From Sinonovacula constricta (taxonomy: Eukaryota > Mollusca > Bivalvia > Cardiida > Solecurtidae): a DNA stretch of 64,000 bases. Every line of letters begins with the position of its first letter. Within the stretch, counting starts at the first letter, position 1. Below, piece after piece: positions 47,142 to 58,000 of the stretch. Under the pieces are notes generated by a model. That model had not been told where the DNA came from, searched no databases, and saw nothing but the letters and a program-made list of their open reading frames with translations. Position numbers and translations under genes: made by a program. The DNA lies in assembly GCA_007844125.1 (NCBI GenBank), contig CM017568.1, positions 5,042,685-5,106,684 of the forward strand, read 5' to 3'.

Positions 47142-47205
47142 GAGACTATATGAAAACAGTGGCTTAAAGCCATAATTGTACAGTCACTGTTGGATTTCTT
47201 GTCTC
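47142..47205 (+). ncRNA. SECIS-like hairpin downstream of the Naiad ORF
   Basis: It fits eukaryotic SECIS architecture at every step. Helix I is GAGAC (47142-47146) with GTCTC (47201-47205), then an internal loop of 3 and 5 nt. The non-Watson-Crick quartet is ATGA (47150-47153) opposite GGAT (47192-47195), giving U-U, G-A, A-G and A-G. Helix II is 10 bp (47155-47164 with 47182-47191). The 17-nt apical loop starts T-AAA, so conserved A's lie 12 nt past ATGA. It begins 27 nt after the TAA at 47113-47115. The spacing (ATGA-N12-AA-N24-GGAT) is inside the usual range. Confidence 0.7.
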
Positions 47206-50200
47206 TTATTCTCTCCAGTCGTGCCCTATATAGGTGGCACAACTTGAGCAGTCTCCATACCCTTTACGTGAGATTGCACAGTAGGTATAACATCGGGATT
47301 TTTTTGTACCTTTATCATATATAATATGTCAACTGCGGATAAATCCTCGGCGTTTATGATATGTTTTTTTTTAAACGTATTAACTCTAAACAATACTACG
47401 TTTTATTTTGTTGATTTTCTAAAATTCTATTATTTCTTCCGTTTTATTTACATTTCACTTTTGACACTTTTGGCATATGACGTCATGGCATTTATGACGT
47501 CATTATATGGTTCTTATAATATATCAGCGCTTGTACTGCTTTATTTTATTTGAGACTACTCTCTCATTTGGAATTTTTTGGTTGCCGAGGCTTTTATCTA
47601 CTGTACATACTGTACATATGTTGTTTTATTACTAGTTATTATATATGTACATAAGTTCATTATATCTGTTTTAACTCCCGATGCAGGTGCTTACTGTTAG
47701 TTGTGTTACTTTGACGGGATATTTTTATTTACACTGTTTGTTTGATAGAAAAACCTTCAGGAAGTGCGAGGTTGGAGCGCTCCACAAACCAGGTTTAAGC
47801 ACCCCAGTTGGCCCTTTTGCCGACTGACCGTTCCAAGGCGTTAACTGATAGTTTTTCTTTTTGTGTGTTATGTCGCGTTTCTGTGTGTTTTTTTTGTCAC
47901 ATTTACATTTACCTTGTTTGCCTTTGTCTACAGGTAGATAAAATTTAAATATCTGTGAAAATTTTGATAGGACCTTTTCTTATTTACCTATTGTTATTTC
48001 AAAAAGAAAAAGGAAGTGTCTGTTGATGATGGTTAACCTGGGTATCACAAGAAAAGCAGAAAAGTCAACATACACTCCAAAGAGCACAAGCATAAAAACC
48101 GAGTAAAACAAATGAAAGGGCCTACTTTAGGGAATATTCAGGGGAGACTATTCATTAACGTCGTCTCTTATTGAACGTGTTAAAAGAACCGGACGAGACA
48201 CTTGCGGTGACTGAAAATAAACGTTCAACCGGAAGCAGGAATATCAAAATGGCGCATTTTTCAACGTTCGATTAAAATACGGTTTAGTCCTAGGAAGGAG
48301 GTATGCTAACACAATTAACCACGTGATTTCTGTTTTGTAAAAATAACTTGACATTTAATAAGACAAGTTGGAATGCTTGGGAGTGAGGTGCTAAATTTGC
48401 AGGAACCAACCCAAATATCTGTGGAAATAAGAGTTTTAGACTGTATAAAAGTATTAAAACATTAGAACTTTGAGTTAACCTGTTAAGAGGGATAAAAGTA
48501 TTCGACTGAGTCAGAACATCAGCTCTTTGAGTCTCAATACTCAAAAAATAAAGTTGTCTCGATCCCTCTGTCAGCAGGCCCATATCTAGTTCCGACCGTC
48601 AATGGCGTCATAACCCTGTTAGAGTTATGAGGTTAGCATATTGAGTTTCCCAACCAGAATTTATTTAAATTAAGAATTGACAAAAACTGATAACAAGTGG
48701 AGTGGAATACTAGGAAAACATAATTTGGTATCAATTCTGAGACTAGCTTTGATCCAGAAATTTTCAACTGAGGGACACAAGACGATGGTCAGAAGCCGAG
48801 AAGGGTTTCTGGAGCATGCTCTGCCTGACTTTTTTATTTGTTTCTAGAATGCCAGACAGACTTTTTTGAGATTTTTTTAAACAAAATTTGGATATTTTTA
48901 AGGGAATTATTAAATTGACTCTGAACCAGACAGATAAAACTTAGAAAACTTAGAAAAAACATAAAATTTTCATGTAACCAAGGTTACATAGTTTTGTCAA
49001 ATGTGCCCAGTTTTATCTGTCCTTCCCCAGTTGTTCTATGTAGCAAAACCAAAATTTAGTTCAGTCCCCCCAGCTGACACTATACATACTATTATGTTAT
49101 TATGCTAATCAACTGATAAATTATTATTCGTAACTATCCTTCAAATGCTAAATGCATATAAAAAAAGGTATTTGCAGACATGTGATCTTTCCCGATTTCC
49201 ACGGAAGACTCCCAATATCAAGTGTCTGTCTCACGCTGAGCACATCAATTTCCCTGCTTTGATGTTGCCGACAGACTTAATCTCACTCCTCCTAAAGAGC
49301 TAGCTACCAGCCTATCCTTTGATTGTGCAATATAACCTACTGCAAGTGACCAGCACCTGCATGTGTATTTGTGCAGCTAATTAGAACAGATCACTGCTTA
49401 TCATCGAGTGTTCATTGGTCAAGAAAATAATTTCGTGCCCCGCCTACAGGTGTAAGAAAGCAACCATCGCAAACTGTAATCCCTTGATTGAATGGCAGAT
49501 ATCATGCCCAATCAGTGTCACATGTTCCATTTTCTAACACAACACTGTTGAAAAAAAAGCAATGCTTAACGTATGGGCGGACACAGGTATTGGACTGAGC
49601 TTCGAAATTTTAAATGTTCTATGACCCGTTAATAGAGTGCTATGAGAACTATTTTGTATTTACCTAAATGCAAGCTCAGGATATTTAGACTGAATGTCAG
49701 AATTCAGAAACGTTTACCTACCGACCCGCATACATGCCTTACAAAAAAAACACAACTAGTGCTAATTATATGTGTGAAGTCATTGAATCATAGTGCCAAT
49801 TAGTCAGCCAACGACAGCATTTGTTGAAACTGATGCGCTCTTGTGTACTCATAAAACTTACTCTTGTATTGATTTTCTTTTTCTTAAACCATGACTGCTG
49901 TATAATTTTTACTACCGGTATGTTAAGGTTAGTGTCTAAATTAGTGACTCATCCTGGAATTAGAAACCAAAGGGAGCGAACAAAGTAAGCATGGTTTCTT
50001 TTCCATGAATATATGACAAAGGCACAGGACAAAGGTATTCGTGTGCATGCCAAATGTAAAAGTAAATATGTGATGAGTCATTTAACAAAATGAGCAAACC
50101 CAACAGTGACCGCCTTGGAATGGTCAGTCTGCAAAAGGGACCGACTGGAAGAATCACCAGTTTAGACTCAAAACTTATACTAAGAACATGTTGCTTGTAA

Positions 50201-53200
50201 TTAACATGGTTGGAAATAAACATTATGCAAAAGTAATAATGTGTATATGAAATTAACACCAAAACAAGTTTGCATGGAAGAGATGAATGTATGAAACAAT
50301 AACACTGCTGAATATACAGAGCTTGCAATATGTATTTTTGTGCATTGTGCTACTAAAACAATCATTGATTTTAATCTGATACTTTGTAAGGCCTTTTGCT
50401 AACTGCATATTATTTAGGACATTATCAGCACTCGCAAAACAACACATTGTGTAATACATGTAGGCAAGCTTCTAGCCCTGAAATATCATGTCGGGGGAAT
50501 TAGGAGACAAATCTGCAAGGGTCACAGAAACCTTGGAACAAATCAAAGCTAAGAAATGGAGAACCTGGCAGTTTCCCAACATTATGTTAAGCTTTAGCTT
50601 TTTTGAGAGGAGTAATTGTTTCTTTACTTGACAATAGTTTTATTTCTATTTGAAAACTAAGTCTCCCTATTTGGGACCAAGGAAAGATCACATATCTGTG
50701 TTTGTAGTATCAGATTGTAGGGACTATCATTCGCCCTCTTGAAGCACGATATGAAACAATATTTTAGAATGCTTAGACTCATATCTGTGACCGTCTCAGA
50801 AATCTCTCAAACTACTTTGATGATGCCATGTGTGTAATCTGTCTCATCCCTTGCTGGTCAGTCCTACAATGTCTTGGTGCTTTAAGCTGTTCTCATCCTG
50901 TTCTACTGCTTGTGTAATGTGACTGAGGAGAAGAAGAGAGGGTAGCAGTCATAGAAATCAGGACTGAAATTTACAAGCATGTCGGGCTAGTAAGTAAGCA
51001 GTTTTCACTAGCCCGAAAATAAATTCACTAGTCTGAATTAAATTCTGTTTTAATTTACAAATAAATTTTAAAAAAAACTAAGATTAATATAGAAAAAAAA
51101 CACCATTTAAGTATCATTCGCCAGAACACTTCAGGCTATTTTTTCCTGTGTTTTGCACCATAAACATTTCAGTTTCATTTTTTCTGCCATTTTGTTCTGT
51201 GGCCCAGCTGATTTTAATTTGGTAAAGAACATAATGTACCATGCAGGAACCACAATACTGCATGGTTCCTGTGCAGTAAACATATTATCAGTTTAGGCAT
51301 AACAGGTTTATGATACAAGCGACAGCTTGCCGAATGAAATAAGCAGCTCAAAAGTTTGTTTACAAATTGTAAATGAAATTATAATGATTGTTCAACGATC
51401 TGGATCTTAAAAGCCGTTGGGCTAGTAAAATGGGAATTTTTACTAGCCCACGAGAAAATCTACAAGTTTTTTGCTGTCGGGCAAGCTCTAATTTCGACCA
51501 CTGGGGTAGGGAGCAGGGATGGCTGGGGTAGCATGCAAAACTTTGTTTCAGAAAATCCTCAGAGTATGAATGAATGGAGCTTGCAAGCCTAGCCTCAATG
51601 ACACTTGTGAGCCTGGCTTCAGTACACCTTGGACAGACAACTAGTTCACCCAAGCTTTACTTTAGTTAGTCTCAGTCACTCCCGGCACACACACTTCCTT
51701 GTCACACACATTCCTCTGGTTCACACATGCCCTAACTTTGTTACTCGCTTCTAGTTACACATGTTGCCTTGATGCACAGACAATACAAAGAGCATACTTG
51801 CCTAATCACTGACTCCCTTATGCAGCTTGACTATATTTTCCCAGTCAGTCTCGAACGTGCCTCATAATGTAGAGGCCTATTCACTGAAATGATGTACTCT
51901 GCAGGGACATGCCTCCACTGACTTGCCTGAGCCAGTCACGTTTATTTCTCTAAGCACCACTGATGACTATCGTATTATGCACGGTCTCCCTTCTGACAAG
52001 CCTGCTCGAACATGACCTTCGGGAAGTATAAAATATAAACAGATCTTAGGGAATCTAATGAAACCCCTTGTTTGCACCTGCAGCATTAGAGCGCCTAGAT
52101 CTAACACAATGACTAGGCAGCATGAAGAACACTGTATTGTGCTTAGCATATAGCATGCACTTAGTTTCTTCTTAATACCCAATTAATAAAGTGAAGGGTA
52201 GTTTGACTGCCTTTTGCACAAATCAAGCCATGGTAAGTAGGCAAAATAAAAAAATCAAGACTTTAAGAATCTCCTGAGATGTCATGTCTTGTAAAGCTTA
52301 GATCTTATATCCCAGAATTATCTGATGTTCCAACAGAATTTAACTACCGGTAATTGTATGCTCTGATGGGAATTTCAGAAAAATGTATAAATTGCTACAA
52401 ATGGGAAAGTAGCTGAAAATACATCTTATAGCATGTTTAAGTTGCAACAAGAATTTGATGTGTGTCACTAAAGAAAGTATATATTTTAGCCTAATGGAAG
52501 TTATTTTCTCTAAACGGGAGTGATTCTTTTCTTTTTTTCCAAGAATTGCCATTCAATTTTCATTAAACTTGCACGGCAGACCACTCCCTGCCAACTCAGA
52601 CATCAATACATTCTCTGCTGGTTTTAGGGTCTCTGTGTGTAAGTAGGATAATGAAAACAATTATAATGCAGTCTTAACATTGTAAACTTTCTCAAAGCCT
52701 TAAACATAAACAGCAGTTTTAAAATTTATTAAAAAATATAAGACCATCATAGTTCAAGCCAGGCATAAGCACTGGAACGATGCTTTAATGACAAATGAAA
52801 TTAAGAAATGTCTGAGAAACCAGTGGCATCATGTACAAACACGGCTATATAAACAGCTTTGATCACACCATGGGGATCCTCTTATGAATGCCCCACAGGG
52901 CTAGAGGCCTTTCTGGGGTTATTATTACATGGCAAGTCACGGATATTGCTGCGGTCACGGACATTTCTGCAGTAGAGTGGCTTTCTGATCAATGTTACTG
53001 AGCACTGTCATGAATATGAGCGTCCAGGTACACAGATACTGCAGCAAAGTGTCCCATCATAAAGACAGCACACAGGAATTGGGCTTTCCGATAACTCGGC
53101 TACTTCCCTTGATTTCAAATGGAGGCTACTCGCTGCTGACCCTCTGGGGACTAATTAAAAAAAAAAGATGGCAGAAAAGGATAAACGAAGCGGGTGTTAA

Positions 53201-53417
53201 CGATTAAGAATTGGACCATTTCAAGCTAACAGATTTGAAAAAGTACATGGCAATCATAGATTGAATGTGAGCTAATTGAGTGAATTATCGATGCTCATAG
53301 GTTACCTATTACTGACAAGTATGAATTGAAAAGGAGAGACCAACTTGAGAAGACAAAGAGGGACTCTGAACAGTTTATTCTTCCTTCACATCCTTGAACA
53401 TTAATTAGTAACACTTA
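47206..53417. other. Element 3' flank and long gene-free region
   Basis: About 47460-47510 has two TGACGTCA CRE palindromes 22 bp apart. About 47760-47850 has a G+C-rich tract with the palindrome GGAGCGCTCC and 'gttggcccttttgccgact', which could be the tail of the Naiad or of another element. From 48 to 53 kb there are only short random frames. Two stretches (about 50960-51060 and 51415-51500) share the block 'actagcccg' with 'tcgggctagtaa', i.e. a small dispersed repeat. No splice-supported coding region was found. Confidence 0.4.
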
Positions 53418-54220
53418 GCCCTTTTCACACTTCGCCTTCCCTTGATTGGTCACAGTTCGACCTAATGAAAGGAGACGAGACTCGCGGTTCACCCTTGTTT
53501 GGCAAAAGATGTTCACACTTCGCCCTTTTTCTTAACGTTATTCATGAATGAGAACATGTTGTGCAATTATGAAATAACTACATACTCCAAATTGTCATAA
53601 GTGTGAAAACCTTACTAAATTATGGTCAACAAAATACATATGCTAATAAGTAGTAACAGAATCAACCTGGTAACAGCAGAGCTTCATTAAAATATAACAA
53701 TAATATTTATAACGTATGCTTTCTTTTCTTTTTTATAAATAATAAAAGGAAAATCACACACATTTTAGTTATTTAATATAACATTCCAGTATTTGTATAG
53801 ATTTTATTTGATTAATTTTGACTAAATTATCACTTGTTTATTTTAACAAATTTTTATACATTGACACATTGCATTTAAACCAAGGAATAGTTACCATTCG
53901 AATATTTTATTCAGGTGAAGATTTTTTCCCTGGTTACGACAAGTTTAAAATATGAGAACATTGATTTTGCTAATAAGGATCAACAATGCTCATAATATAA
54001 TTTCCAGTATTTGAAGATACCTAAATACAATGTGAATGCCATAGAAATTATAAGATATAAATTAACTAATATTCATTTTTTACTTTTGATACATTTAAAA
54101 TTTAAGGGGAAAGTGTAACTCATTAACTTCTGTCAGACATGTTATTGAGCAAGGGCGAAGTGTGATTCACTTCTAGGTGAAGCATGGTTATTCACGGAGA
54201 GAGCGAAGTGTGAAAAGGGC
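53418..54220. mobile_element. Terminal-inverted-repeat element, about 800 bp, non-autonomous
   Basis: A perfect 18-bp inverted repeat: GCCCTTTTCACACTTCGC at 53418-53435 and its complement at 54203-54220. A second, inner pair (TTCACACTTCGCCCTT near 53512, and AAGGGCGAAGTGTGA near 54150) reuses the same CACACTTCGC core. The interior is AT-rich with no transposase frame. No clear target duplication was seen. Confidence 0.65.
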
Positions 54221-54615
54221 AAAGATAAGATTAGTCTGAAAACATTGAAATGTTCCCAGTTGTTTGTGAAAAGGTTATATATAACTACAGCGTCTTAACA
54301 TGAACTCAAAGCGGCAACTAAATTCTAGAGTTTTTATGAAAGTACAAATATATATATAAAATCTGCTTAAAACTTCTCATTACTCTCCGACCATGTTGAA
54401 TCCAAATGTGTCGTAGTTGTTTGTTTTTAGGAAATCGATGCAAGGAAACTGTTCTGTTTTTGACCACCCTCCCACAAAAAACACCTTAACATATGCAGCA
54501 ATACTTCGGCGATTTCGGTTTTGTTTCTTTAATAAACTTTCCATGTCACTCGATGTTTGTGTTATACACACTGATAAAATGTCTGCGTATGCCTCGGACG
54601 TTAAATCAGTGCGAG

Positions 54616-54627
54616 TGCGCATGCGCA
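54616..54627. promoter_or_regulatory. NRF-1 palindrome, probable promoter of the coiled-coil gene
   Basis: TGCGCATGCGCA is a perfect match to the NRF-1 palindrome (YGCGCAYGCGCR), a hallmark of animal housekeeping promoters. It lies about 330 bases upstream of the first coding exon at 54940, which begins with an acceptor, so a non-coding first exon near 54.65 kb is likely. Confidence 0.5.
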
Positions 54628-54699
54628 TTTGGAGAGTACTCAAAGGCAGACAACTTAGTTATCGGAAAGGCCAATTGTAACACTTGGTTACCTTGGAAA

Positions 54700-54870
54700 A
54701 AAATATAAGGGTAGTTCCACGACTGGTTGGCCCCGTGTCAAGGTTTTGTGACTGGGTGTTCACTGCATGCTATACACAGTGAAGGCCGCACCTGCTTCAA
54801 GTGGACACCGTCTCCAGATAAATACTTTTGGCAGGACAATTAACCCAACAAACAAACAATAAATAATAAA
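54700..54870 (+). repeat. 5'-truncated SINE copy
   Basis: Shares with the full SINE at 57.3 kb: 'aagggtagttccacgactgg', 'ttggccccgtgtcaaggttt', 'ggtgttcactgcatgctata', GCTTCAAGTGGACACCGTCT and the end 'acccaacaaacaaaca'. The tRNA-like head is absent. Confidence 0.8.
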
Positions 54871-54939
54871 TTGATACTGTTTTGGTATGTAAACAGCTTT
54901 ATTCCATTTGTTGTTGAAGGCTCTACATGTATTTTACAG

Positions 54940-55025
54940 CACCATGACACCAGATAACCAGTATACCCAGGAACTATCAGGATTGTTGAAGAAAGTGTAT
55001 GAAGCTCATAGAAATGCACTGAAAG
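54940..55025 (+). CDS. Coiled-coil gene, first coding exon
   Basis: Acceptor GTATTTTACAG, then CACC-ATG (strong start context), 27 codons, donor AAAG|GTGAGC. Leaves in phase 1. Confidence 0.7.
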
Positions 55026-58000
55026 GTGAGCAGTTAAACTACTTGTGTCAACTTTTTTAATATTTGCTTTATAGTGGAATAAACTGGCTTAAGATTAAAC
55101 ATAAAGTTTGCTGTTGCCTGTGTGCCCCACAGTTAAGGTATTGAAGTCTTTAAGTTGAACTTTGTCACTTAGTCTTTGTCAGATTCACTTCATAGGGGAC
55201 AAGGACTTTAACTCTTACATGCCCAGTTTTTGAAAGAGCCCTTTTGTTAATTTGCTTGTCTGGAGCTTAAAATGGCAAATATCGGTATATTTCAGATTTG
55301 CTTTAGTCTTACCAGTAGAATATAGGTAGCTTAAGTGGGCTTCTATGTTTCATATCCGTTGCAAATTTACATTAGAATAATAGGAACTGTATGATGAGAC
55401 AGAGTGCAAAGAACAATAATTATTATCTGTGCATTTGTTAATTATCTTCAAATAAAATTTTGAAATAACATGATTTGACTTGCTAATTCAGTTTTTGCAT
55501 GTACCCTTTGTAGTTTCCAAAAAAAAAGTTTTACAGTAAATTACAGATAGGACCCAGACACATCATATGCCAGCAGGAAGATCTCACACCAAAAAATGTT
55601 GTTTCAACCAGGATTGAAAAATTGTTGACTAATTTGGTGTTAAAGTGTCAAATATAAAGATGTTTTTATGGCATTGAAGGGTTGCATTTTACATCCTACA
55701 GTCCACTGTCTTCCCCATTTCCTTGTCACAGCCACAACTTCCATTATTTACAGTTCTTTAATCAAACTTTACCATCTTACTGACATATACTTGCAGATTG
55801 TCATGCAACCAGTTAGATAAAGGTTAGTTTAAATTATAAATTATAAATGTCTACTATTTGTAATGAGAGATGATCCACAATTGTCCATTATTACACTATA
55901 AATTCATCATCAAGGGCAATGTGTATGTGCTGCACTTGTACTGCTGGAATGTAAATATAACAACAAATACCCAAAATAGGAGAAATGACAAGCGCATGAC
56001 TTGATGAACACAGCGCAAGTCTTGCATCATAGGATAATATCCTAATTTGTTTCTAATTTCAGAATCCAATACCAATTGTTTAAAGTACAAAGCACAGTGT
56101 CAAAGGTAATACATCAATTGTGAAATATATTTTTTAATAGCTTATATTGTAATTTTTATAAAAATGTTCTTTTTAGCTCACCTAAGTACAATGTGCTCAA
56201 GGTGAGCTTTTCTGATACTTCTTTGTCATCCTACAGGCAACAGTTTTTATCCAATCTTCATGGATCTTGGTCAGAATGTTTGTCTGCAAGAAATCTTGGA
56301 CTTGTTCTTAGTATTTTACAGCATTTAACAGGACTGAAATGAGCTCCCGGCTTTTGACGCTCGAAAAAACAAAAATACCCTTTAATGTTTTAATTTTGCA
56401 CAGCAATAAAGCAACAGGGGTCATTTTGACACGTGTCAATACAATAGATGGAGTCTGCATATTAATAAAAACCAGGTGCTCTGGCGTGCTAATTTCAATA
56501 TGGTGTTTTTACAGAGGTGTAGAAAGGTAATAAACAATAATTGATCAGCATCTCTTTACTAGTAAAGAAAGTAGCACCCTGTTGCATCAGAAGCAATTAA
56601 ATGACCGTAGGCATTGCTTAATTCCTTGACTGTGACACCTGAATGTGCGATTACTAAAAAGGTGCAAAGCTTTTTTTAATAATTCGTAATAATAGTCATT
56701 GTTGACAGTGAATTACAACTGTGCACATTATATGGCAAATCCATATTACTTTTTACGAAAGTTGATAGGTCTTCGAGAGATATTTACTGATGTGCTAGTA
56801 ACTTAAATGGTTGAAATTACAGCTCAGAAAAGCTTGTTTGATGTAGGATTTGGAGAGGATCTTAAACATAGAAATAATAGGGAAAGTTTGTGCAGCACAC
56901 CAACTAAACAGGGAAAGCCAGAAGCTGAAGATGGAACCTCAGTATCAAGTAAAACGAGAATTTAGGACTTACTGGTTAATAGTTTACTAGTTGCTAGAAA
57001 CCAGTGAACAAGATTTACAAGTGTTATTGTTCTGTTCTTGCTGTCACTGTTCCAAAAAGGATAATCCATTTGCCAACATCAGCCACTTTCAAAAAAGTGC
57101 TCCAGACAGACAAGCCAACAAGAATCCCGATTACCTTGAGTTAGCCAATGCCCTTATCCTTGTACAGTGTAAAAAAAACAACTGGATATATTTCATGTTC
57201 ATTCAAACATGTGAAAATTCAAAGTCAAGGTGAGTAGAAGATTTATAGTTATTCAGTACACCATTTGTAAGTACATAATATATACCAGTATTAAAGCCAA
57301 TGCAATTGACACTGGACCGGACCTGGTAGCGCAATTAGTAGAGCGTCGGCTCCAGGTACGGGAGGCCTCGGGTTCGATCCTGGGCCGCAACACACCAAAG
57401 TCGTTAAAAATGGTAGTGGCATAGCTCCCTTGCTAACGCTCAAGCAAATATAAGGGTAGTTCCACGAGTGGTTGGCCCAGTGTCAGGATAATGTGACTGG
57501 GTGTGGTATCATGCCAGGTGTTCACGGCATGTAGTTCCACGAGTGGTTGGCCCAGTGTCAGGATAATGTGACTGAGTGTAGTATCATGCCAGGTGTTCAC
57601 GGCATGCTATACACTTTGAAGGCAGCACTATATCTGCTTCAAGTGGACACCATCTCCAGATAACTGAAATACTGTTGGTGGGCCGATAAACCCAATAAAC
57701 AAACAATTGACATAGTGAATTTAATAATTGTCACAGTGTATCCAACAATTGTCACACAACAGTTGTCACAGTGTATTCAACAAGTGTCACAGTGTATCCA
57801 ACAAGTGTCACAGTGTAACCAATAATTGTCACAGTGTATCCAACAATTGTCACAGTTTGTCCAACAGTTGTCACAGTGTATCCAACAATTGTCACAGTGT
57901 GTCTAACAATTGTCACAGTGTATCCAATAAGTGTCACAGTGTATCCAACAATTGTCACAGTTTGACCAACAATTGTCACAGTGTATCCAACAATTGTCAC

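Noticed and set aside
47121..47160. Hammerhead ribozyme of the Penelope type
   Set aside because: There is a CGATGACC-like stretch but no CUGANGA...GAAA core, and Naiads are reported to lack hammerheads.
57321..57395. tRNA gene
   Set aside because: The A and B boxes are present, but the sequence continues into a SINE body shared with other copies, and a cloverleaf with an intact anticodon arm is not convincing.
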